NCBI RefSeq assembly: GCF_000718025.1
Contig: NZ_JODS01000015.1
Coordinates: 1-64,000 of the forward strand
Direction: 5' to 3'
Source of the DNA: Kitasatospora purpeofusca
Lineage (GTDB): Bacteria > Actinomycetota > Actinomycetes > Streptomycetales > Streptomycetaceae
Length of the DNA stretch: 64,000 nt
Of the stretch, positions 15,651 through 23,012 are shown in pieces; within the stretch, counting starts at the first letter, position 1, and each line of letters begins with the position of its first letter. The position numbers were made by a program, and so were the translations under genes. The notes under the pieces were generated by a model, which was not told the DNA's origin, ran no database searches, and saw nothing but the letters and a program-made list of their open reading frames with translations.

Positions 15651-16460
15651 GTGCCCGACATGAACGGCCCCTACAAGCCCGGCACCCCGTGCTGGATCGA
15701 CCTGATGGTGCCCGACCAGCAGGCGGCCCTCGACTTCTACAGCGAGGTGTTCGGCTGGCAGGGCGAGGTCGGGCCCGCCGAGCAGGGCGGCTACGCGGTC
15801 TGCACCCTCAAGGGCAAGCCGGTCGCCGGGATCATGAAGGCGATGAACCCGGACGGCACCGTCCCCGACCCGATGCCGCCGACGGTGTGGACGACCTACC
15901 TGTCCACGGACTCCCTCGACGCCGCCGTCAAGACCGTCACCGACGCGGGCGGCTCGGTGGTGGCGGGACCGATGGACGTCATGGACCTCGGCCGGATGGC
16001 CGTGATCGCGGACCCGACCGGCGCCGTCGTCGGCCTCTGGCAGCCCGGGACCTTCGACGGCGCGGGCATCGTGAACGAGCACGGCGCGCTCATCTGGAAC
16101 GAGCTCGCCACCCGTGACCGCACGGCCGCAGCCGCCTTCTACACCGCCGTGCTGCCGGTCACCACCGGCCGCTCCGAGGCGCCCGGCGCCGAGGGGTACA
16201 TCGAGTTCAAGGTCGACGGCCGCGCGGTCGGCGGGATGATGGACCTCTCCACCTTCCCGCCCGGCGTCCCGCCGCACTGGCAGCCGTACTTCAACGTGGA
16301 GGACGTCGACGCGATCCAGGCGGCCGTCGTCCGCGCCGGCGGCACCGTCCTCACTCCGGCGTTCGACATGGGCACCAACCGGCTGGCCGTCCTGGCCGAC
16401 TCGCAGGGCGGAGCCTTCTCGGTGATCACCTGGCCGACGCCGGAGGACCCGGCCGGCTGA
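15651..16460 (+). CDS. VOC (glyoxalase/bleomycin-resistance fold) family protein, two domains
   Basis: 269 residues. The GTG at 15651 follows GGAGG at 15641. Two vicinal-oxygen-chelate units are in tandem: residues about 7-130 (CWIDLMVPDQQAALDFYSEV to AVVGLWQP) and about 140-262 (IWNELATRDRTAAAAFYTAV to FSVITWP). The layout resembles the mycobacterial CFP30B-type glyoxalase-like proteins. The metal ligands usual for glyoxalase I are not all evident, so substrate and catalysis are open. A SigB-like promoter precedes it, suggesting a stress role. Confidence 0.9.
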   Translation: MPDMNGPYKPGTPCWIDLMVPDQQAALDFYSEVFGWQGEVGPAEQGGYAVCTLKGKPVAGIMKAMNPDGTVPDPMPPTVWTTYLSTDSLDAAVKTVTDAGGSVVAGPMDVMDLGRMAVIADPTGAVVGLWQPGTFDGAGIVNEHGALIWNELATRDRTAAAAFYTAVLPVTTGRSEAPGAEGYIEFKVDGRAVGGMMDLSTFPPGVPPHWQPYFNVEDVDAIQAAVVRAGGTVLTPAFDMGTNRLAVLADSQGGAFSVITWPTPEDPAG

Positions 16461-16470
16461 CCGCGGACGG

Positions 16471-16512
16471 TCGTGCGGCCCCGCTGCCAGACCTGGCAGC
16501 GGGGCCGCACGA
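16471..16512. terminator. Perfect 19-bp bidirectional terminator hairpin
   Basis: Positions 16471-16489 pair exactly with 16494-16512 around the tetraloop GACC. It sits between the VOC gene (plus) and the csbD-like gene (minus) and can serve both. Confidence 0.85.
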
Positions 16513-16594
16513 CGCGCTGGGACCGGTCATCGGTGCGGCGGCCCGTCCGGCGTGGGCCGCTCCGTCCCGTCGTCCGCGGGGGTCGGTGGCGGGG

Positions 16595-16780
16595 TCAGTG
16601 CTTGCCGACGTCCTTGCCCGCGTCCTTGACCTTCTCGGCGGCCTGCTTGAGGTCGCTCTTCGCCTGGGTGCCACGCCCCTCGGCTTCCATCGTCCGGTCG
16701 CCCGTCGCCTTTCCGGCGACCTCCTTGGCCTTGCCACGGGCCTTCTCGGCCATATTGCGGATCTTGTCGTCGGTGGCCAT
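16595..16780 (-). CDS. CsbD-family stress protein
   Basis: 61 residues. The ATG at 16780 lies 8 bases after GGGAGGC. The sequence MATDDKIRNMAEKARGKAKE, KATGDRTMEAEGRGTQAKSD and the Lys/Ala-rich helical tail are the CsbD pattern: small, charged and probably intrinsically flexible. In Bacillus and Streptomyces these genes belong to SigB-type general stress regulons. No SigB-type promoter is visible directly upstream, however. The molecular function of the family is unknown. Confidence 0.92.
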   Translation of the reverse strand: MATDDKIRNMAEKARGKAKEVAGKATGDRTMEAEGRGTQAKSDLKQAAEKVKDAGKDVGKH

Positions 16781-16898
16781 GGGTCCTGCCTCCCTTCGAT
16801 GGACGAGCCGGTGCCCGCCCGAGGCGCGTCTGCCCCCGCCCGGCCGTTCCATGCGTCAGCCCCGCAACTCCCGGCACTCGACTCCCGACTCCCGGGTT

Positions 16899-16930
16899 CC
16901 GGCTCCTGCGTTCCGGCACGCGGGAGCCGG
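16899..16930 (-). terminator. Hairpin terminator after the DUF6328 gene
   Basis: CCGGCTCC (16899-16906) pairs with GGAGCCGG (16923-16930), extended inward by four pairs with one wobble. It lies 11 bp beyond the DUF6328 stop on the minus strand. Confidence 0.5.
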
Positions 16931-16940
16931 GAGCTCCGGC

Positions 16941-17471
16941 TCAGTCGGCGGACCGCCGGTCGCTCCGTCCGTGCCGCCGGCGCAGCTGGAGCATCGGCAG
17001 GAGCAGCCAGCAGGCCGCGAACCAGGCCATCACCGCCCCCGCGATCCAGGCCGCCGCCGCGCTTCCGGTGGCGACCCGCAGCAGCAGGAGCAGGGAGGTG
17101 CCCACGGTGAGTGCCAGCAGCACCAGACCGACCGCGACCAGCCGGGCCGCGGCGTCGACCAGCTGCGGCTTGCGTCGGTGGCCGGCGAAGAGCCGGTGGT
17201 ACGAGACCGGTGCGGTGAGCGCGCCCGTGGCCAGCGCGCCCAGGACGACGGTGACCACGTAGAGATCGCGGTCGAAGCCGCCCAACTGGGCGAAGCGCGG
17301 CATGAAGACGACGCTCAGCAGGAAGCCGAACAGGATCTGCGAGCCGGTCTGCGCGACCCGCACCTCCTGGAGCAGGTCGCTCCACCGCCGGTCGGCGCGC
17401 TCGTCGGCGGACTCCTGCCGCCCCGTGCGGGCCGCGGCGGTGCCTTCCGGCCCTGCCGTCCCCGGTGGCAT
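16941..17471 (-). CDS. DUF6328-type four-helix membrane protein
   Basis: 176 residues. The ATG at 17471 is placed 8 bases after GGAGG and is better spaced than the GTG at 17480. After a charged N-terminus (DLLQEVRVAQTGSQILFGFLL is typical of the family) there are four hydrophobic segments: about 46-63, 74-91, 115-135 and 142-160. The loop YHRLFAGHRRKPQLV is also conserved in such Streptomyces proteins. It has a SigB-like promoter upstream (17534-17558). Function is unknown. Confidence 0.8.
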   Translation of the reverse strand: MPPGTAGPEGTAAARTGRQESADERADRRWSDLLQEVRVAQTGSQILFGFLLSVVFMPRFAQLGGFDRDLYVVTVVLGALATGALTAPVSYHRLFAGHRRKPQLVDAAARLVAVGLVLLALTVGTSLLLLLRVATGSAAAAWIAGAVMAWFAACWLLLPMLQLRRRHGRSDRRSAD

Positions 17472-17533
17472 CCGGCTCACCTCCGCCCCGGGTGTCGCCG
17501 TCGGTCGCGGGTCGTCCCGGGCTCACCCCGCGT

Positions 17534-17558
17534 GTAGCCGTGCCGGGCCAGGGCAAAC
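17534..17558 (-). promoter_or_regulatory. SigB-type promoter candidate for the DUF6328 gene
   Basis: On the minus strand: GTTT (17558-17555), 15 bases, GGCTAC (17539-17534). One base differs from GGGTAC. It is 63 bp before the start codon. Confidence 0.45.
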
Positions 17559-17709
17559 GCGGGGCGTGGACCTGAGGACCGGAACAGCGCCGGGCCCCGG
17601 CTGTCGAGCAACGCACCGGCCGGTGCCCGCTGTCCGTGCGGTGCGATCCGCCGCGCGGCATCATGGTCCGGACGGCACGAGGCCGTTCGGACCGGACCGG
17701 GAGCCAGCC

Positions 17710-18312
17710 ATGAATCTGTCCGCCGGGGCCGCAGGGGACGCGGGGGAGCAGGGTGTGGGGCCGGGCGCCGGACCCGTCGGCGGGCCGGAACCGCACCCGC
17801 CGCGCGCGTACCGCACGGGGGAGCTGCGGATCGAGGTGCGGCGCACCGGTCCGGTGCGGATCGTGTCCCTCGCGGGAGAGCTCGACCGCGACTCGGCCGA
17901 CGGGCTGCGCACGGCGCTCGCCGGACTTCCGGAAGAGGGCCTGGCCCGGATCCTGGTGGATCTCGCCGAGCTGAGCTTCTGCGACTCGACCGGGCTGAAC
18001 ATCCTGCTGCGGGCCCGGCAGGAGGCCGAGCCGGCCGGCGTCCGGCTGGAGCTCGCCGGGCCGCGCCCCGTCGTGGTCCGGCTGCTCGCGGTCACCGGGG
18101 CGGACACCGTCCTGCGGATCCATCCCGACGTCGCCGTCGCGCTGGCGGCGGGAAGCGACCCGGCGGAGCCCACCGGTTCCCACGACCCCGGCAGCCCTGA
18201 CAGCCCCGACAGCCCCGGCAGCCCTGACAGCCCTGACAGCGCCGACTCCGGCGGCCCCGGCGGCCCCGGCGGCCCGGACGATCCCGGACCCGCGGCACGC
18301 GAGCGGCCGTGA
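17710..18312 (+). CDS. STAS-domain anti-sigma factor antagonist with low-complexity tail
   Basis: 200 residues, SpoIIAA/RsbV family. The STAS domain spans about residues 38-147 (ELRIEVRRTGPVRIVSLAGELD onward), with the phospho-acceptor motif FCDSTGL, Ser93. The last 50 residues are a Pro/Asp/Ser and Gly repeat tail encoded by short DNA repeats (18188-18270), unusual for the family. Its GTGA junction overlaps the start of the following RsbW-like kinase by 4 bases, so antagonist and kinase are translationally coupled, a classic partner-switch pair. Confidence 0.9.
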   Translation: MNLSAGAAGDAGEQGVGPGAGPVGGPEPHPPRAYRTGELRIEVRRTGPVRIVSLAGELDRDSADGLRTALAGLPEEGLARILVDLAELSFCDSTGLNILLRARQEAEPAGVRLELAGPRPVVVRLLAVTGADTVLRIHPDVAVALAAGSDPAEPTGSHDPGSPDSPDSPGSPDSPDSADSGGPGGPGGPDDPGPAARERP

Positions 18313-18779
18313 TGAACGGCCGCGGAGCCGCTGCCGTGCCGGATCGGGACCAGACCCGGCGGCTGCCGCTGAGCAGCAGCGAGGGTGCCGTGCAGCAGTG
18401 CCGGGACTTCAGCCGTCAGGCACTGCTCGACTGGCACTGGCTGGCGGTCGACGGCGACGGCTGGCCCGACGAGGAGCAGGTGGCCGTTTTCGAGGACGTC
18501 CTGCTGATGGTCTCGGAGCTGGTCACCAACGCCTGTCTGCACGCCCCCGGCGGGCCGCGCGAGCTGCGGTTGCGCTGGGACACCATGCGACTGCGGGTCG
18601 AGGTCAGCGACGCCAGCCCGGTCCCGCCGGAGCTGCGCCCGTTCGCCGACCCGGGGCAGCCGGGCGGCCACGGCCTGCGCGTGGTCGAACGGCTCGCCCG
18701 CGCCTGGGGATCGCGGCCCGAGGACGGCGGCAAGTCGGTCTGGCTGGAGGTGCCGTCTCCCCTGGAGCACGGCCTCTGA
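18309..18779 (+). CDS. RsbW/SpoIIAB-like HATPase anti-sigma kinase
   Basis: 156 residues, HATPase_c_2 type. The N-box is MVSELVTNACLHA and the G-box is DPGQPGGHGLRVVERLARAW. These proteins bind a SigB/F-type sigma factor or phosphorylate the STAS antagonist. The start codon GTG at 18309 overlaps the stop of the upstream STAS gene. The sigma factor at 9.8 kb is the nearest candidate target, but Streptomyces has many such kinases. Confidence 0.9.
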   Translation: MMNGRGAAAVPDRDQTRRLPLSSSEGAVQQCRDFSRQALLDWHWLAVDGDGWPDEEQVAVFEDVLLMVSELVTNACLHAPGGPRELRLRWDTMRLRVEVSDASPVPPELRPFADPGQPGGHGLRVVERLARAWGSRPEDGGKSVWLEVPSPLEHGL

Positions 18780-18809
18780 ACCACAGGACCGCCACCTCCC
18801 GACCACACC

Positions 18810-18840
18810 GTGCCCGAACCGCTCCCGGCGGTTCGGGCAC
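18810..18840. terminator. Perfect 13-bp hairpin terminator
   Basis: GTGCCCGAACCGC (18810-18822) pairs exactly with 18828-18840 around the loop TCCCG. It lies 31 bases after the HATPase stop and also ends the convergent Pro-rich gene. Confidence 0.8.
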
Positions 18841-18857
18841 CGTGGTTCAGGCCCGCC

Positions 18858-19043
18858 TCAGCCGCCGAGCGGCCGGGGCTCCGTCGCCGGACCCGGCTCG
18901 GGTACGGCGGGCGGGCCGGGGTCGGGGTCCGGCGGCGGGAAGGGCGGTACGGGCGGCGGCGCCGGGTCCGGCGTCGGCCGCGGTGCGGGGTCGGGGTGCG
19001 GGAACGGTTCGGTGTCCGGATGGACGGGTGGTGGGACGGTCAT
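18858..19043 (-). CDS. Small proline-rich protein
   Basis: 61 residues from the ATG at 19043, with GGGAGG about 11 bases upstream. More than a third of the residues are Pro, in runs such as DPAPRPTPDPAPPP and FPPPDPDPGPP, so it is probably disordered and cytosolic. It sits in a stress-gene neighbourhood between convergent terminators. With such composition, coding status rests on the ribosome binding site and position only. Confidence 0.5.
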   Translation of the reverse strand: MTVPPPVHPDTEPFPHPDPAPRPTPDPAPPPVPPFPPPDPDPGPPAVPEPGPATEPRPLGG

Positions 19044-19149
19044 GGCGGCCGTGCCTCCCTTCCGGGGGTCGTGGCGGGACCTCGTCGATGCGGGTGGGCG
19101 GGTCGGACACGTGCCCTCACCCGTCCTCACCCGAAAGGCCCCAGCGGCA

Positions 19150-19473
19150 TCAGCGGCCGAGCGCGCGGGCCAGCTCGCTCTTGTTCATCTTCGACCGGCC
19201 CTCGATATTGCGCTGCCTGGCCTCGTTGTACAGCTGGTCGTAGGTGGGACCGCCGGCGCCCCGGTGCGAGCGCTGCCCGCCCCGCCGACCGGAGGAGATG
19301 TCCTGGACGGAGCTGCGGCTGGAGGTCCTGGACTCGCCGTGCCGGGCGCGTTCCTTGTTGACCGTACGGGCGGCGATCTCCTCGGCGCGGTCCTCGCTCT
19401 CGCCGCGCTCCAGCACGCTCTCCTTGATGTGCTCGTACTGGCGCTCCCGCTTGGGGCTCGATCCTCGGGGCAT
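19150..19473 (-). CDS. Rho_N-domain (plasmid-stabilisation-like) stress protein
   Basis: 107 residues from the ATG at 19473, 9 bases after AAGGAG. The charged N-terminal half (KRERQYEHIKESVLERGESE, EEIAARTVNKERARHGES) is the signature of a widespread Streptomyces family annotated as plasmid stabilisation protein. The C-terminal YDQLYNEARQRNIEGRSKMN plus KSELARALGR is a Rho N-terminal-like (SAP-like) helix pair that could bind nucleic acid. A strong SigB-like promoter lies 43 bp upstream. Confidence 0.88.
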   Translation of the reverse strand: MPRGSSPKRERQYEHIKESVLERGESEDRAEEIAARTVNKERARHGESRTSSRSSVQDISSGRRGGQRSHRGAGGPTYDQLYNEARQRNIEGRSKMNKSELARALGR

Positions 19474-19515
19474 GGCGGCGCTCCTTCCGTCGGCCACGGC
19501 CTTGGCGGGTGGCGC

Positions 19516-19540
19516 CTACCCGGCGGAACGAGGGCAAAAC
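19516..19540 (-). promoter_or_regulatory. SigB-type promoter for the Rho_N-like gene
   Basis: On the minus strand: GTTT (19540-19537), exactly 15 bases, GGGTAG (19521-19516), 43 bp before the start codon. This is the clearest SigB-type promoter in the window. Confidence 0.6.
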
Positions 19541-19697
19541 GGGCCTTGGGTCCTGGTGTCGCTCCCGCCCCGGCCGTCCCGTCTGTCACCGACGGCGGGA
19601 CGGTGGCACAGTGGGAGGCGGGGCGGCGCCGCCGCTCCCACCGGTCGGAGCCGCCGTGCAGCGGTCCGGCCGCGCGGTCGATCCGGACGGTGGACGG

Positions 19698-22600
19698 ATG
19701 GACGAACACCGAGCGCCCGGCACCGCAGCGGGCCGTGCAGGCCGTGCAGGCCGAGCGGACGGTCCCGACCGGCCGGACCAGGTCCTGCGGGAGCTGCTCG
19801 TCGGCCTGACGGCGGTCCGGGACGGCGACTTCCGCACCCGGCTCGGGTCCGACCTGCCGGGCGTGCCGGGGGAGATCGCCACCGTCTTCAACGGCATGGT
19901 CGAGCAGCTCGCCCGGGTGACCTCGGAGGTCACCCGGGTGGCGCGGGAGGTCGGTTCCGAGGGCCGCCTCGGCGGCCAGGCGCACGTCCCCGGCGCGGCC
20001 GGGACCTGGCTCGACCTCACGGGCGCGGTCAACGCGATGGCCGGCGACCTCACCCGGCAGCTGCGCAACATCGCCCAGGTGACCACGGCGGTGGCGCGGG
20101 GCGACCTCACCCAGAAGATCGAGGTCGACGCGCGCGGCGAACTCCTCGAACTCAAGAACACCGTCAACACGATGGTCGACCAGCTGTCGGCGTTCGCGGG
20201 CGAGGTGACCCGGGTGGCGCGGGAGGTCGGTTCCGAGGGCAACCTGGGCGGCCAGGCCACCGTCCGGGGCGTGTCCGGGACGTGGAAGGACCTCACCGAC
20301 AACGTCAATGTGATGGCGTCCAACCTCACCGGCCAGGTCCGCTCGATGTCCGACGTGGCGACCGCCGTCGCCCGGGGCGACCTCTCGCGGAAGATCACCG
20401 TGGAGGCCAAGGGCGAGGTCGCGGCCCTGGCCGACGCGATCAACACCATGGTCGACACCCTGTCGGTGTTCGCCGACGAGGTCACCCGGGTCGCCCGCGA
20501 GACCGAGAACGTCAACGAACTCGCCGGGAACCTCACCCGCCAGGTGCGAGCCATCGCCGAGGTCACCGGAGCCGTCGCGGCCGGCGACCTCACCCGCTCG
20601 ATCACGGTGGACGCCTCCGGCGAGGTCGCCGACCTCAAGGACAACATCAACTTCATGGTCGAGTCGCTGCGCGAGACCACCCGCGCCAACCAGGAGCAGG
20701 ACTGGTTGAAGACCAACCTCGCCCGCTTCACCGGCACCATGCAGGGGCAGCGCGACATCCGGTCCGTCGCCGAGCTGATCACCGACGGGCTGACGCCGCT
20801 GGTCGGCGCTCAGTACGGGGCGTTCTACCTGGCGGAGGAGGGACCGGAGGGGACGGTCCTGGCCCGGATCAGCGCCTACGGCGGACAGGGCGGTACCGCG
20901 GCGGAGACAGCCGCCGAAGAGGGCGGCGAAGGCGGCGGCGGACCGGCGCGGGTCCGGCTCGGCGAGTCACTGGTCGGCCAGGCGGCCCGCTCCCGGCGCA
21001 CCGTCAGTGTGGACGACCTGCCGCCCGACTACGCGACGATCGGCTCCGGCGCCGGCGCCACCCACGCCAGGTCCGTTCTGATCCTGCCGATCGCCCTGGA
21101 GGAATGGCTGCTCGGCGTCATGGAGTTCGCCTCCGTCCATCCCTTCAGCGCCGTCCACCGCGACCTCCTGGAACAGTTCGCCGAGGCCTGCGGCGTCAAC
21201 ATCGGCACCCTGCTCGCCAACGCCCGCACCGACGAGCTGCTCGGCGAGTCCCAGCGGCTCACCGCCGAACTCCAGTCCCGCTCCGAGGAGTTGCAGGAGG
21301 GACAGGAGGAGCTGCGGCGCTCCAACGCCGAACTCGGCGAGAAGGCCGCGCTGCTGGCCGAACGCAACCGCGACATCGAGGCCAAGAACCTGGAGATCGA
21401 ACAGGCCCGCCAGGAACTGGAGGAACGGGCACGGCAGTTGAGCCTCACCTCGATGTACAAGTCCGAGTTCCTGGCCAATATGAGCCACGAACTGCGCACC
21501 CCGCTCAACAGCCTGCTCATCCTGGCCCAGCTGCTCGCCCAGAACGCCGCCGGCAACCTCACCCCCAAACAGGTCGAGTACGCGGGTGTGATCCACTCGG
21601 CCGGCTCCGACCTGCTCCAGCTCATCAACGACATCCTCGACCTCTCCAAGGTCGAGGCGGGCAAGATGGAGTTCAACCCCGAACCCTTCGCCGTGCAGGA
21701 GCTGCTGGCGTACGTCGAGGCCGCGTTCAAACCCCTGGCCGACCAGCGCGGCCTCGCCTTCCGGATCGGCGTCGGCGCGCACGTGCCCGACGAACTCGTC
21801 ACCGACCAGGCCCGGTTGCGGCAGGTCCTGCGGAACCTGCTGTCCAACGCGATCAAGTTCACCGACCTGGGCCACGTCGAGCTGCGCGTCGAACGCGTGG
21901 AGGCGGACGGGCTCCCGGCCGAACTCGGCCGGGCCGAGGCCGCCGTGGCCTTCCATGTCGAGGACACCGGCATCGGCATCGACCCCGACCACCTCGACAG
22001 CATCTTCGGCGCCTTCCAGCAGGCCGACGGCACCACCGCCCGCCGCTTCGGCGGCACCGGGCTCGGCCTGTCCATCAGCCGCGAACTCGCCCGCCTGCTC
22101 GGCGGCGTCCTCACCGTCCGCTCCGCCGCCGGTCGGGGCAGCCGCTTCAGCTTCTACCTGCCGCTCGCCCTCCGGGACGGGGCGGCCGCCGTGCCGGGCG
22201 CTGGGGCCCGCCTCCTGGTGGTCGAGGCCGAACCGCCCGGCCTGCTCACCCTGCTGGCCCGGACCGCCGCCGAGGCGCACGGCGAGGACCCGCCGGTGGA
22301 GATCCGCGCGGCCGGCACCGAGGCGGACCTGCGCGCCGCCCTCGCCGACGGCCCCTACCGGTGCGCCGTGCTCGACCTCGCCCGCACCGGCGACCTCGCC
22401 CCCCTGCTGCTCACCGGGCTCCCGGAGGGCACGCCCGTGCTCGGCCACCAGGTCGGTGGCGGCCCCGTCGACATCACCGCGGCGGCGATCGCCGGCCTGG
22501 AACTCCCCTCGGGGCTGGACGAGTTGCGCGATCGATTGGTCACCCTGTGCGGCGGTCGACACCCCGCCGGGGCCGAGCATGCCGCGCACTCCGAGCCCGC

Positions 22601-23012
22601 CGTCCCCGCCGACGCCGTCCCCGCCGACGAACCGCTCGCCGGACGCACCGCGCTGATCGTCGACGACGACGTCCGCAACGTCTTCGCGCTCGCCGCCGCC
22701 CTCGAACAGCACGGCCTGACCGTCCTGCACGCCGCCGACGGCCGCGCCGGGCTCGACCTGCTGCGCGCCCACCCGGAGACGGACCTGGTGCTGATGGACG
22801 TGATGATGCCCGGCCTCGACGGCTACGCCGCCATCGCCGCCATCCGCGCCGACGAGCGGTTCGGCCGGATTCCGATCGTCGCCGTCACCGCCAAGGCGAT
22901 GGCCGGTGACCGGGCCAAGAGCCTCGCCGCCGGCGCCGACGACCATGTCAGCAAGCCCGTGGACACCACGCTGCTGCTGGAACGGATGCGGCACTGGCTG
23001 GACGTGTCATGA
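19698..23012 (+). CDS. Soluble HAMP-repeat hybrid sensor histidine kinase (fungal Nik1-like architecture)
   Basis: 1104 residues. No transmembrane segment is seen. Order: at least four HAMP-like units at about 28-330, with repeated motifs EVTRVAREVGSEG, VARGDLT/SxKI and NTMVDxLS at roughly 90-residue spacing; a GAF domain (about 345-480); a long coiled coil (about 490-580); HisKA with His597 in NMSHELRTPLN; HATPase with N-box Asn717 and G-boxes DTGIGI and GGTGLGLSIS; a degenerate receiver-like stretch; and a C-terminal receiver with phospho-acceptor Asp1034 in LMDVMMPGLDG. Tandem HAMPs without membrane anchors are known from fungal group III osmosensing kinases. The start at 19698 lacks a strong ribosome binding site. 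The gene overlaps the following phosphatase by 4 bases (ATGA). Confidence 0.93.
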   Translation: MDEHRAPGTAAGRAGRAGRADGPDRPDQVLRELLVGLTAVRDGDFRTRLGSDLPGVPGEIATVFNGMVEQLARVTSEVTRVAREVGSEGRLGGQAHVPGAAGTWLDLTGAVNAMAGDLTRQLRNIAQVTTAVARGDLTQKIEVDARGELLELKNTVNTMVDQLSAFAGEVTRVAREVGSEGNLGGQATVRGVSGTWKDLTDNVNVMASNLTGQVRSMSDVATAVARGDLSRKITVEAKGEVAALADAINTMVDTLSVFADEVTRVARETENVNELAGNLTRQVRAIAEVTGAVAAGDLTRSITVDASGEVADLKDNINFMVESLRETTRANQEQDWLKTNLARFTGTMQGQRDIRSVAELITDGLTPLVGAQYGAFYLAEEGPEGTVLARISAYGGQGGTAAETAAEEGGEGGGGPARVRLGESLVGQAARSRRTVSVDDLPPDYATIGSGAGATHARSVLILPIALEEWLLGVMEFASVHPFSAVHRDLLEQFAEACGVNIGTLLANARTDELLGESQRLTAELQSRSEELQEGQEELRRSNAELGEKAALLAERNRDIEAKNLEIEQARQELEERARQLSLTSMYKSEFLANMSHELRTPLNSLLILAQLLAQNAAGNLTPKQVEYAGVIHSAGSDLLQLINDILDLSKVEAGKMEFNPEPFAVQELLAYVEAAFKPLADQRGLAFRIGVGAHVPDELVTDQARLRQVLRNLLSNAIKFTDLGHVELRVERVEADGLPAELGRAEAAVAFHVEDTGIGIDPDHLDSIFGAFQQADGTTARRFGGTGLGLSISRELARLLGGVLTVRSAAGRGSRFSFYLPLALRDGAAAVPGAGARLLVVEAEPPGLLTLLARTAAEAHGEDPPVEIRAAGTEADLRAALADGPYRCAVLDLARTGDLAPLLLTGLPEGTPVLGHQVGGGPVDITAAAIAGLELPSGLDELRDRLVTLCGGRHPAGAEHAAHSEPAVPADAVPADEPLAGRTALIVDDDVRNVFALAAALEQHGLTVLHAADGRAGLDLLRAHPETDLVLMDVMMPGLDGYAAIAAIRADERFGRIPIVAVTAKAMAGDRAKSLAAGADDHVSKPVDTTLLLERMRHWLDVS

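Noticed and set aside
20967..22994. A 675-codon minus-strand frame opposite the hybrid kinase
   Set aside because: Antisense shadow; composition follows the complement of the kinase codons.
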